Notes under the pieces: generated by a model
What the model was told of the DNA's origin: nothing
The model's input: only the letters and a program-made list of their open reading frames with translations
Databases searched by the model: none
NCBI GenBank assembly: GCA_013400975.1
Contig: WBMZ01000260.1
Coordinates: 58,490 to 122,489, forward strand
Source: Atrichornis clamosus
Taxonomy: Eukaryota > Chordata > Aves > Passeriformes > Menuridae
Reading direction: 5' to 3'
DNA: 64,000 nt
Program-made: the position numbers and the translations under genes
Part shown: positions 1 to 11,945 of the stretch, piece after piece
Numbering within the stretch: position 1 is the first letter of the stretch
Layout: every line of letters begins with the position of its first letter

Positions 1-3000
1 GAAGTTTGTTTTAAATGACTGACTTAGCATCACAGATATACTCCAGAACCGAATGTATTCACAGAATTAGTTTTTAGATCTCTTTTCTTTCTCCCACTTT
101 GATTAATGTTCATCAACCTTTACAATGAAATAAAAGGAATAAAAGGAAGTGTACTGTACAATCCAAATTCATCTCTAGAGAAGATCAAACCCAAGAACAA
201 GATTCCAGCTCTCTACTACTAGTCTTTTACTAATTAAATTTACTAATTAAATTCCTTTTTATTAATTAGGTCTGACAATTCTATTTCTCTAGATATTGGC
301 ATTTAGATTCTCAAGTTGTTACATATAACCTTAGTGTTAACATTTGCCCCTAATCCAGTTTTTCCATATTATCCTCCTTTGACAAGGAATTTATGAAACC
401 ACAATTTATGAAAACTCCTTTTTCTTTTTTTATTGCTCTAATCTTTCAAAAGAGTTTAAACTTCATGTTCTCTTCACAAGGGAAGAGGTTGTTTACCAAT
501 AGCCTTTTTCAAGGATCAGATTACACCATGTTTTCCAATTATTCAAAATATTAAGCATACAGCAGACAATAAAGTCTATAAAAACTTCTTACCTGCCTTT
601 CATTTACATATATAAATACATGTGTATATATATATAGCTTTCCAACTTATTGTCCTAAGTATTTAGCTTCTTTTGCATGCTTTTTAATATTTAATGTCCT
701 ATAGTTTCCTTACTCTATCTTATTTTCTTTCCCTTCGTAAACTCCTGCGGGTGTATTTGGAATCTTACTCGATTCTTTAGACTTACAGGATATAAGGAGC
801 TTGCATGTCAGTGAGTGTGTAAAGAACTTTTGCTTGTAACTGCAAATGATACTCATGTAGTTTAACTTTATTTTGCTCTCCAAATGTGACTTTCTTTTGG
901 TAGATACAGGAAAAATGGCATTGGAACGATGCAAGGGAGATTTTTGCAAAGATATTGCAGATAACATGATCAAAAATGGAAGTTAACCACCTTTCTGATC
1001 TTCTCAGCACCACCTATGGCATGAATCCAGCCAAATTCATTCTGCAAGCAGACATACCCAGATCAACCCCAGCCCTAAGAGTGGGCATCCTCTTGTGTAT
1101 TTGGCTGCTGGAGCCTGGTGCTGTCAGAATACACAACCCCTCAGCTGAACGTAACTCACACCGAGCAGAGCTCCTCAGGAAAATGTCTTAATGCTTTTAG
1201 CATGTACATACCAATGTTCTTGTTTCAGCAAATCAGCTGGGTGGGTCATGGCTAAGAATTGAGAAATGTAGAAGCTGCCATAGCTGTCTGTAACAGCGGG
1301 AGTGCTACGTTTCATATAGTGGAGAGTAAACCTCCCAAATTCCAGGTGTCTCCTATCTACCAGATGTTTCCTTTTTTTACCTTACAGAAGCTATTCTAGG
1401 AGCCACTGATTCATATAAATTATTAAATGTTTATCACAGCAACAATTTTCACTCAGCTGGAATACCATGACATCAAATACATTCTCCTGTGGTCACATAA
1501 ATATTTAATTGGTATGAAATGGGCTTTGGGAGACCAGAGACTGAAATGATTTCTTATACTTTCCAGAACCTTCACCATGATACTTTTAGTTGTTTGGTAC
1601 TGGTAGATGCAGTTCCATTAACAACCAAGGAAAAGGGGAGGAAAACATAGAACTGAATGCCCAGGTGTGGGTAACTTGCAGACAGACACATCCAAGGCCA
1701 GAAAGGCTCAGAAAAGAAACATTTGAGGTTTTTTGAAAGTTATAATATCCTTAATACCTTGTCTTTCCCTTACTCTACTGATTGTTAGAACAGGGCCCTG
1801 TTGATTTCTAGAAGACAAAACTCATGGATCATGACAGTATGCAGTTTTAAAATTTTCTTGCAATTACTTGTAACTGGATTATTTTCATCCCTCTTGTTTG
1901 TGATTTCTGGTTTCATCATCTACTGTTTATAAAAAAAAAAAAAAAAAAAAGAGTGGAGTAAGTCCTACCAGCCACTTCCTTCTGCAAGCAATGGTCTGCT
2001 TCCAGCCCACCTAGATATTGGAAAATCTACATCCATGTTATTGTCATGTTTCCTCTGTGGTATCTTTGTAGTTCTCTCCTTCCAGGCCTGTAAGGGAGGC
2101 TACATTGATACTTCACAAGCTACTTCAAATTCTGTCTGTTATCTCTTCTGAGAATAAATCCATCTCTGTGCATAAAATGCTCTAGGTGGTAGGCTGATAC
2201 AGCTGCACAAGCACAGAGTTAGTGTGAGCAATGCCCTGGGAATGAGGAAGAACAGTACATGTGAGCTGTTCTCTGACCATTCTAATTTTTTGACTTTTAT
2301 CACTCATGCTTGAATCTGTTTACACTGAAAGAAGTACCCCATGGCACAAATAACTCCGATAAATAATTAACTGATTTATCTGTAATAAATATGAGGCTCT
2401 GTAAGGCAGTTGCAGGCAGCATGCTTCCTTTTCCTGATGCCTCTCTCAAACTCTGCATCTCAAAGCATCAGCATAAAATTGACAAGTGCCTCATATTCAA
2501 ACAGACAGTTGTTGTATAGAGGTATCAGTAAGCGTTTTCCTCCCACCATACTTGAGCATTGTTTTGCACATTTTATTTATCCAGTACTGACAGAACAATA
2601 GAAATAAAAGACAGAAGAGGGTTCAACCATCCAAGGCCACATTCCTTGTTTATCTAAGGTTCTCACCTGTTGCTCTTTTCTGCAAGCACAGGCTCCTTTT
2701 AGTAGCACAAACACTTTCCCCATTGTGTCTCCTTTCCTGTGACACAATTCATCAGAACCAAGATGAACTGATGTACGTTATTACCATTTTTCCTGTCACA
2801 TGTCACCAGGGTGGTTCTTCCTCTTAAGTTCAGGGAAGAGGTCCAGATACATAATGTTTGTAGCAGTAGGGATTACTGTCTTTTTTTGTGTACATTCCTT
2901 ACAGGACAGGCATTTTACAGAGAGTATGCTGGGATTTTTCTTTGAGGGTATGGAGAATTAAAAAAAAAAAAAGGGATGCCAGAGCATTATAATTTTTAAA

Positions 3001-4647
3001 GGAGAAGTGAAAAACTTTAACACTGTGGAACCATTCTTGATCATGCTAGTTGTGAAGCTAGATTTGTTCTCTTAGGGCTCTTCAGTCTTGGTAACATTTT
3101 GCTCAGAAAATGAATATACTATACATTGTTTTTAAGTAAATTTTCTTTTTTCCTTTTCTTCTTTTGCATTGAATGCTTCCATGAGCCATCAGCAAACAGG
3201 AAATGGATTTCTAATATTTCTTTGCTCTATATTTTACTTTTACCTAATTTCTCATAAAATTTACTTCTGCTTTTCTTAGAGGGTTGTTATCTTGCAACCT
3301 CCTAAGCTTAAAGCATCTTGACTTTAAGCATCTGATCTTTAATGGGGTGCATTTTCTCTGCTTCTCACCCACCATACAACAGATACATTATTTGTTCTTA
3401 CTGTTGCTTATCATGCCAGCATTATTATATTGTTATGGCATGTTTATAATTGGTATAAAGTTGCCCTAGTAAAAAGTGAATCTCTATTTTGCAATATCCA
3501 ATTTTAAAATGCCAGGAAATTCTACTTTATTATTTTATTGGCAACTGAAAAGCACATGTCTTCAGAATAATTAATATTTGCTTACCATTAATTTTTTTTT
3601 GGCAATGAATTTTTTTTCAGACAAGTTTTCTTTAGCTGCTATGTTAGACCTCCTTACCTGAGGAGACTAGGCCCAAATATAAAATGTATGGTACCAAAGT
3701 ACCATAATCTTTAATATATCAAATATTTCACTGGACGGTGAAGAGTCAGATTTACTTTATTCCCAAATATTTCTGTTTAGGTATTTAATAACTAAGTTGT
3801 ATTCAGTGAAAAATAACCTGGTGCTATTTACATTGGCCAGTGGATGTCAGTGTTACAGTGCAAATACAACTAAAAATGGTAACAGATAATGTTGAATAGT
3901 GGTATCAATTAATTAAAACTAAAAAAACCCACTTATGTTTCTTAATAAACCATTACTACTGTGAATTTTTACAGTTGGGGAACAGAAAAAAATAGAGACA
4001 GTTAACCTATTACATCTGTTGGTTGGGATGGGATTAATTGCTCTGGCTGTTAGATATAAGGTGGGGACAGACTGTGGCTAAGGGAGCAGTTCTGCCGACT
4101 TTTTTTTTATAGCGCCATCGTTATGATGTGAGTGGATGCAATTTTGTCATACACATCTAGTCATGTGATGGGAACCATCTTTTATTCAGAAGCTACATTT
4201 ACATTTGAAAAATATGCATTGGATGCTATCATAAACTATTCCATAAATACTGGGCAAGTAATTTGTTTGTTAGGGTGCAGTGTACTAAAAAGTAAAATCA
4301 TATGGAGTACCAGGCTTGCATAATTCCTTGACATACATTTTGCTGCCTTTTGTCAATCCACCGCTAATCACAAAATTGGTGGCTTTCATTGTCATTGCCA
4401 TTACAACACTGGTTAATATAAACAGAATGATTGCTTGGAGGGATGACAAATCTTTTATACATACACAATTTTATTTTTATATATATATATCCTTACGTAT
4501 ATATGTTAAAAAGTATGGTTTTGTCTGAAGTACCACTACACGATACAAAATTGTTATACTTGGAGATAGAAGACTAGCAGAGTGTTCAGAAAAAAATTTT
4601 GTAAGACCATTAACAGCATAAACACAGGGGGTTTAATAGCATCACAA
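1..4647. other. AT-rich non-coding stretch
   Basis: No open frame here exceeds about 90 codons and none looks like a known protein. The stretch is AT-rich, with short homopolymers and a TA-rich patch near 600-640. There is an A20 run at 1931-1950 and a shorter A run near 2960. I see no recognisable repeat family or RNA gene. Best read as intron or intergenic sequence. Confidence 0.6.
1931..1950 (+). repeat. A20 homopolymer
   Basis: Twenty consecutive A residues. No recognisable retroposed sequence precedes it and no clear target-site duplication was found, so it is a simple repeat and not a proven poly(A) tail. Confidence 0.9.
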
Positions 4648-5015
4648 AAAGGTTGTGGTTAGAAAGGACCTCTGGGGATCACCTAGTACAACTTTCCCAC
4701 TAAAGCAGGTTTGTCTAGAGCAGGTTGCATAAGATCGCATCCAGGCAGGTTCTGAGTATCTCCAGAGGAGACTCCACAAACTTCTTTGGGCAGCCTGTTG
4801 CAGTGCTCTGTCACCCTCACAGTAAGGTGTTTTTCCTCATATTCAGATGGAGCCTCCTGTGTTTCAGTTTGTGTCTGTTGCCCCTTGTCTTGTTGCCGGG
4901 CACCACTAAAAAGAGTCTGGCCCTACCCTCCTGACACCTGACCTTAAAATATTTGTATGCATTGATAAGATCACTTCTCACACACCTCTTCTCCAAGTTA
5001 AACAGGCCCATGGTG
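4648..5015 (-). mobile_element. CR1 LINE 3'-end fragment
   Basis: On the - strand this is the 3' portion of a CR1 retrotransposon, the dominant LINE of birds. The + strand text has the typical reversed order: a 'ggacctctggggatcacc' block first, then the 'ctgtcaccctcacagtaag' block, the 'tgccccttgtcttgttgcc' block and an 'ttctccaagttaaacaggc' block. It is 5'-truncated and diverged, as usual for CR1. Exact ends are estimated by eye. Confidence 0.88.
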
Positions 5016-6605
5016 GGCACCTGGTTAAATTGTTGTTTTCATTTGCACTACCTCTCTTAAAATGTTCGGTTTGTAGTGATCCTGCTTCCTCTCTATAAGC
5101 ACCTCACCATTTGTTGTCTTAGGTTGCAGCATATCTTGCTTTAGTTAGACCAGTTAACTGAAACTGAAACTTGGATGTTGCCAGTGATCTGGCAAACTAT
5201 TTTCCTGAAGTAGTCAAAAATATGACATTGCTTCTCGGAAGTTTAAAATAGCTGGTAGAATGGCTGATAGCTACCTACTGGCTTTCCCATGAGCATGCCA
5301 GCTGGGCCAAGTGGTACATTTGCTGAGTCATCCCCTTTTCCTCTATATATTCTGTATTGGGTACCTATCTTTGAGTATTCTGCTATACAGTTTTGGGGAA
5401 CTGAAGGATCTGGTTCCAGTGATACACTGTACACTGGAAACTGTGCAACTTATACAATATTTCTGGAATATGTTTTACACTCTAAAGGAATAAAGCAGAG
5501 AAGAATGCTTCAATAATAATTTAAAATAAATGTTTTGCCACTGTTCCTAAACCCCTGAATGCACATCATAAAAACATCAAGCTCTTCTGTGGTGCTAACA
5601 GTGTATGCTTTTGAGAGAAACAGCGAAACAAGAAGTATGTGATAGACCGATGTGAACACACATTTTCCTTTCGAGAAATTGAAGTCCTTGGACTTGGACA
5701 ACACCTTAAAAAAGCACTATATATCTCTTGTTTTCAGTTCAGAGAGGGAAATTATATCTATTGATTTCGAGATAAAAGCTTTTTAATAAATTTTAAAAAC
5801 AAGACATTAAAATGAGTGCGTGCAAACAATTGGCAGAATTGGCTTTGGATGTATCAAGACTGACAAATCCCTTTCTGCTCTTGACAGCTTATTTCATCCA
5901 TATAGGTCTAAATGATGCTGAAACAAGATACAGTACAGTAATTCGGTTTGTTACTTCTGCAGCAGTAGTAGTCAGGAGCAACCATCCCTTCCCTTCCAGA
6001 GCAGTACAAGCTGAACATGCTGTTGTAGCACTCTAGAGCATGTGAAATCACAAAGCTACATATAAGCAAGAAGTAGGTATGTACTGATTTGTTTCTATTT
6101 TCTTTTTGTGATAACCATGGGAATAGAACTGATAACTAATGTCTCTTCATGCACTACCAGATACATATATTTCAATGCATGCAAATAAATTGAAATTGCT
6201 AAAAATTGCTACAAGACCATTTAAAATAAGGTTTTAATTACAAAAACACATTCTCAGAGTAACTGACAAAACTTACTAAGAGTAACGAAGCATTGTGTAA
6301 TTAATCAGTATCATTCCAGAGTAACACAATAATAATGAATATTTACATTACAAAAATTATGCTTTTTCTAAACTTTTTGGATGGCTGGAAGCCTACCTAA
6401 TACCAAACAAAAAGTAAACTTTGAAAGCTGTGTCTGTATATTTGCTATTACTACCTTAATTTACAGCCATCATCTTCAGTAAAATAAATGTAATTCCACT
6501 TCGACAGGTTTGACACTTTCTTCATCTTGTATAGAATCAGGTATTGAATAGCTGTTAGATTTACTTCACATGAAAGCCTTTTAAAAATGTGAGGCAGCCA
6601 CGCGG
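5016..6605. other. Non-coding stretch, nothing recognised
   Basis: Only short open frames of about 75 codons or fewer, on both strands and overlapping each other without recognisable protein content. No repeat family or RNA gene seen. Confidence 0.55.
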
Positions 6606-6825
6606 TGTCACTGAGAGATGCTGCGTCTCCCCGAGCGCCCCATATCACAATTGGTGCTCCTGGAGCTGCCGTCAGCATCGTGGGTACCCAGGCGAGGCAA
6701 AAGCACTCACGCACACACTCGCAGTCAGTGGTGTGGTGGCAAGATACACACACACGCAGGCAATCTTCGCAATCGTCAACCAGGAGCAAAGGAGAAGAGA
6801 GGGGTCTTCCATATCGTTTACGAAG

Positions 6826-6831
6826 TTTATT
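6826..6831 (-). terminator. LTR polyadenylation signal AATAAA
   Basis: TTTATT on the + strand, hence AATAAA on the - strand, inside the LTR and downstream of its TATA box. Confidence 0.6.
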
Positions 6832-6880
6832 CAGCAGAAAGTCCAGTGACAGACAGCGGGGCTACAGGAGTGTCCAAGAG

Positions 6881-6887
6881 TTTTATA
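6881..6887 (-). promoter_or_regulatory. TATA box of the 6.6-kb LTR
   Basis: TATAAAA on the - strand. It lies upstream, in - orientation, of the AATAAA at 6826-6831 with roughly 50 bp between, the spacing expected for a short R region. Confidence 0.6.
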
Positions 6888-7229
6888 GGGAGGACACAGT
6901 CAATCAGGAGAGGGCCAGGGAGCGGAGGGAGCACAGACTGACAACTGGTAAACCAATGGAGGAGGAGAAGGGAGGGACAAAGGAGAGGAGAACCAATGGG
7001 GAACCAAAGAACACAGAACTTTCCAGAAATCATACATATGGAACAGAGGAAATGAATAAACAACAGGTTTAACATAAAACAGGGCAGCGGGCCAAAGGGC
7101 CAACCAACCAAAACCCACTAATCAACATGGAGTAGAACGGGCTTGTGGGAGCTCACGCTAGCTGAGGAGGAGTTGTTACTCTGGAGTCAGCCCACCATGT
7201 ATGATCCTCTGGTTTTGGGCTCTGTGACA

Positions 7230-10200
7230 CCCCAGCTGCCTGATCTGTGGCTACAACTGCCACAACAGAAATGGATTTGGAAATCCTAAGTTGTGCTACC
7301 AATGTATACGTAAATAACCTGTTAAACTTAAATTGAAGATATTATATACTTTCAGCTTTCTCTTAATTTGGCTCTGCAAGGTAACATAAATTAATGTAGC
7401 CAGTGGGATGATGTAAGACTGAAAACTTGGTCTGAATTTAAACAGTTATTCAGTACTTCTATTTATGAATACCATATTCTGTCATTTGTGTCATATGAAA
7501 TTAAGATAATCAACTGTCCCTAATGAAGCAAGACACAAGCCTTATGATCTTTATCCTAATCTTGAACTCCAATTCTCTGACATAGTATTTCACTTCTCTA
7601 TCAAACCAATCCCACCTCAAAAGCTAGTAAGTACAAAACAATAGAGCAACAAACTTCCCATGAGATTTAGTAATCCAAACTGTAGAAAGTAGATTCGGGA
7701 AGGAGCATCCATTTTCCCTATTTCTATGTTGAAGTTGGATGGAATTTGAAAGTCCCTTTTCTTTGGGTTAGACCCTGGCAACAAACTGGTCCCCTTACAA
7801 ACCCCCAGGAGCCTGAGGGATCATGCAGTACTGCATTGCTTTGACTTTCTGGGTTGCAAATGCAACAAAACTATATTTACATTTTAAAACAAATTTTTCT
7901 TCATTAAAACAGAAATACATAAGCTTTTTCAAATTATTTGAAATTTTTAGACATTGACAAATCATGACCACATTAAAAGCAATCTGTGATTATACATGTG
8001 AAACATATTACATTAGAAAATATTACCCCACTTGTATATCAGTCTGATGTATTTTAAAAATCTACATAAAATTCTCAATCATGAAACAAAGTACTGTACT
8101 TTTGTCCCATAATGAAAAAGGCCTTTTTTTTTTTTAATCCCACATTATTGCACTTGGATGGGATGTTAAGGACACTTAGAGAACAATTTTATTTTAAAAA
8201 ATCTGCAGTATTACTATTGCTTGTTTTCTTGTTGTGCAATAGTATAGCTCTTTGCAGGTCAGCATATTGGGTAGCCAGGCCAGAAGGCAACATGCTAATT
8301 TCACTGTAAAACACGGTCTTTAGCACTAATGCTAGAGGGCGTGAGTCTTGTGGGAGTTCACCAGGTGTAGCCTAGCAGGCAAGTTCTGTGGTGGTGGAAT
8401 ACAAAAGTCTGTGGGACAGGATAACCTCACCTCAGTATGTTTCTTACAAAATGATGGGGAAGTGATTGATGCATTGTAAATATGTGTGAGGGCTCGCAGC
8501 TCACATATTTGGCATTGATCTATAAGATGCCACTGTCAGAGAAAATACATTCCATATTTCTAATGGAGAGCTGAAATGAGAACATTGTACTCAGCATGGG
8601 GTTTTGCAGTCATGAAGAAATCTTGTAACATCAGGAAACAGGACCAAAGCTGCACGTGAACATGATGCTGAAGGGAAAGGTTTCTGTGAAGATGCTGGAT
8701 GAAACACTCAATGTTATAATTTCATTGATGGTGCTGCAATGAAGAAATTATGAAAAATGACGTAATTATCAGTAACTCCTTTCGCTTTTGAAGAAAACAG
8801 GTTGGCTGTCAAGGAATACAGGCATGCTGTGATCTAAACCTAAAATTACCATATCTGAACTTCAGTGTTTTACACAAGTTGGAAAGGAAAAGTCTGACAT
8901 TGCTAAGCAGTGACACTACACCACTGCACTAGATGCTGCCCAGAGGATAGCCTAATGTTTTTGTTGAACTATTTTGATTGTATTATTGTAATCCTAGGAC
9001 TTTAGGCTGTGGATTTGGACTTTGCTGTTCTGAGTTCTGTAAAAAAATATACAGCAGGAAAAATTGTCCTTCCTGAATGAACCATAACCACTTCACTTCT
9101 TCATGTGGAACTAACATATCAAGCTCACATACTCTTGCCATACTGTTTCCAACTTGGTATGTGTGGAAAGTGCGGAAATAGATTAATGACATAAAGACAG
9201 GGGTTTTCTTGCTGCTCCTTTTAATAGTTTTATTGTTGTCATTGTCATTATTGTTGTTGTTTTGTTTTGTGGGACAGAGAGGGTAAAAAGACGTACTTGG
9301 GAAAAAAGAGCCAAAATGTGGCCAAAGAAATTGAAATTGTAACAAGTAAGAGGTTCTACACAGTACTAGCTTGAAGGTGATAAAAGGCTTGGCTGTCAGA
9401 ACTGCACTAAGCAGCAATAGAGCGTTAATCTCTAAATCAATGAGCTGATGACCTATGATACAATAAATCTTCTTAAAGACAAGAAATTCTTTCTAAATCT
9501 AGGAAGAAATGCCTAAATGGTATCATTTTTTTTAAACTGTAAATTTAGACTATACAGCTAAGGACCATGTCAACGTCTTGTTTCTAAAAGTATCTATCAC
9601 TGTCACTCTTGAAGCTCCTTGTATGAAGAACATGATACTCAAGAAACAATACAGAGATTTGCAGAATAGGTCTACACAGTGAAAACATGAATTAGATGAT
9701 GGATAGTTTCATCACTGACAGAGATTTTTATTAGTCTAGCTGATTATTTTCTTCCTTACTTGAGAAATTAGGCTGTTAATCAGAAATATAATTATATTGC
9801 AGCAGTTTGGTAGCTGGTACTGCTGAGTTGGATAAGAAAAGTCTTTCTTGCTGTTTGCCTCAGATACAATGTGAAATAAGAAAACTGAAATGTGTGAAAA
9901 AGTGAAAAATATCAGAATGTAGAAGTTTGTCTACCTGGAAAACTTGTATGGGTATGTAAATTGGATGCTACTATTATAATTCTCGTGTTTCCTCTGCTTT
10001 CTTTATAATCTTTTTAAATTACTATAGAAGGATTTTTTAGCAATGGACATTTCACTCATTTTTTCACTTCTCTATAGGTATGTTCCAAGGATTCCAGTGT
10101 ATACAATGCACAAGAATGAGGAACTCTTTAGAATTCTAGTTTAGCATTTGACCCAAATATTTAACAACAAAATTGAGATTCTTTGCTGAGGGAAATTAAA

Positions 10201-11559
10201 TTTTACTAAACATATGAACTGTAAAGTTTCTTCCTGTTTCTCCTATTAGGTCAGTAAATTAATCCCAAACTGCAAAAGTAACTCTATTCAGGGAAATGAT
10301 CAGGATGGAAACATGAATCTGTAATACATAAGCTTAAAAGTAAGCATGCAATTACAGTGAGCTACAGGATTGAGTCCTAAACACCTTATATCAGTCAGAA
10401 AACACAGTCACTTCCATGGATATATGGAAATTCTGTCTATACCAAGAGAAAACATCTCTTAAATCACCACAGAAATGAAATACTAAAATTTGGAAATCGG
10501 TGAGATTTCAAGAGTTTGTGTCTTAGCAACTTAAGATAAAATCTTTATAGAAATGTTCAATTTTTTAATTCATCTACTACACACTTTAGCATGCTCCAAA
10601 ATCTGCTTTCTAGACCTTCTCCATAGTGACTGACAGTTTCATGAGAGATAATGAAGGGCCCTCTCATTGTGCTAGTGTCTATGGCAAAATTCTCACTGTT
10701 TTTAGTAAGATTTTTGCAAGTAAGAACATTTGCAAACAATTTTATTGCAGATATGAATTTTGCATTGCAGAGCTTTAAGCAGTACAGAACTGCCCTTCTT
10801 GAAAGAGATAGACTCAACAATTCTGTAAACACTGATTTTTCATACTATTTACATGTATTACATAAAAAATTGATAGAAAAGAAAACATTTTGGCTGCTTC
10901 TATAAACATTTAATGCTCTGGCTCAGGCAACATTTTAGACTAAAGAATCACCCTGTCTCAAAAATTTTCTTGCAAATTGATTAGAAATTGTACTTTGCAA
11001 GAATTTTAGAAATGAGTATGTTTGAGAAGGGATATTTAATATCATCTTGCTATTTTGCACTTCGACAAGCTGCATAAGCTTATATTCAACAAAATTATTC
11101 ACTGCAGATATGAAAAAATTAACTTTACAGTTTATTTTAATTGAAATTCAAAATCATGTGCCTACCTCCTCTTTTTAATTAATCTGGTTCCAACTCCCTT
11201 GCATTTGCTTTTTAGTACATCCTTTATTATAACCATTTCAGGTCCAATCTCCAGTTCTGAAGCTTTACCATTGCCATCACCAAACTGGGTCAGACACAAC
11301 TTAGTCAAGGTATATTTTGAAAACCTTCAAGGACAGATATTTCACCTCTTTTTGGGTAACAAGTTTTGATGGTGTATTAGCAATGCTGTGAAAACTTGTT
11401 CTTAGTGCTCAATCTGAACCTCCCATGCCATCATGTGTGGCTATTGTCACTAATCAGATCACTAAAGTGTTTAGTACTGTAATCTTTGCAAGTGATTTTC
11501 ACATAGTTGTAGGCTCCTGGAACCCCTTAGTTTACTTTTCAGATTAAATAAATACAGTT
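7230..11559. other. Non-coding stretch, nothing recognised
   Basis: AT-rich and without a recognisable gene or repeat. The longest open frame (8983-9417, - strand) contains a low-complexity Asn/Asp run produced by a TTG/TTA-rich patch near 9225-9265 and does not resemble a known protein. Confidence 0.55.
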
Positions 11560-11945
11560 TATTCAACTTCTCACAGTTTATATGTTGTAAACCCCTGACC
11601 TACTTGGGTAGCATTTTATGCACCTTTTCCAATTTTCTATCACCTTTCCTGAATTGAGTGTGTGTGCAGTCAGAAAGTTAGACACAAAATTGCAGGTACA
11701 GCTCCAGTTATGCCAAGTACACAGGATTAATAACGCTTTGATCTGCTGGCTACATTTCTCCTAAGGTTTCTTTATTTGTGATATAAGTGCACAGTTGGCT
11801 GGTGTTCAAGCTAGTGCTTCCCACAACCTTCAGGTTCATTGTATTAGAGCTACTGTTCAGCCTGAATTGATAGATGTGGATTTTTCAGGTGCAGTATTTT
11901 GCACTTGCTGAACCCCATGAGTTTCTTTTGGAGTAAGTTTCATTT
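11560..11945 (-). mobile_element. Ancient CR1/L3-like LINE remnant
   Basis: On the - strand, weak but ordered similarity to the 3' half of an old CR1/L3-type LINE. The + strand shows an 'acacaaaattgcaggtacag' block, then 'gcacagttggctggtgttca', then 'gcagtattttgcacttgctg'. These correspond in order to the 'asset', 'lineage' and 'cap-proximal' blocks that CR1-type consensus sequences share around the end of ORF2. Divergence is far higher than for the other CR1 copies in the window. Boundaries are approximate. Confidence 0.5.

Larger units (their letters stand above)
6606..7229 (-). mobile_element. Retroviral LTR, - orientation
   Basis: On the - strand this reads as a retroviral LTR of about 624 bp with TGTCAC...GTGACA inverted ends. 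Two CCAAT-box motifs (AACCAATGG on +, at 6951 and 6991) lie upstream of a TATAAAA box at 6881-6887. An AATAAA signal follows at 6826-6831, so promoter and polyadenylation order agrees with - orientation. I found no target-site duplication at these ends. Just outside the upper end the - strand reads GCAGCTGGGG, which could be a remnant polypurine tract, so this may be a 3' LTR with a little internal sequence. GC content and CpG are higher than in the flanks, suggesting a fairly young copy. Confidence 0.75.

Noticed and set aside
1920..1955. Poly(A) tail of a processed pseudogene
   Set aside because: No coding or RNA-like sequence upstream and no flanking duplication.
6451..7111. Several 90-155-codon frames on both strands
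   Set aside because: All fall in or at the edge of an LTR with identified TATA and polyadenylation signals; stop-poor because the LTR is GC-rich.
8983..9417. 144-codon - strand frame
   Set aside because: Contains a low-complexity Asn/Asp run from a trinucleotide-like patch and no recognisable domain.
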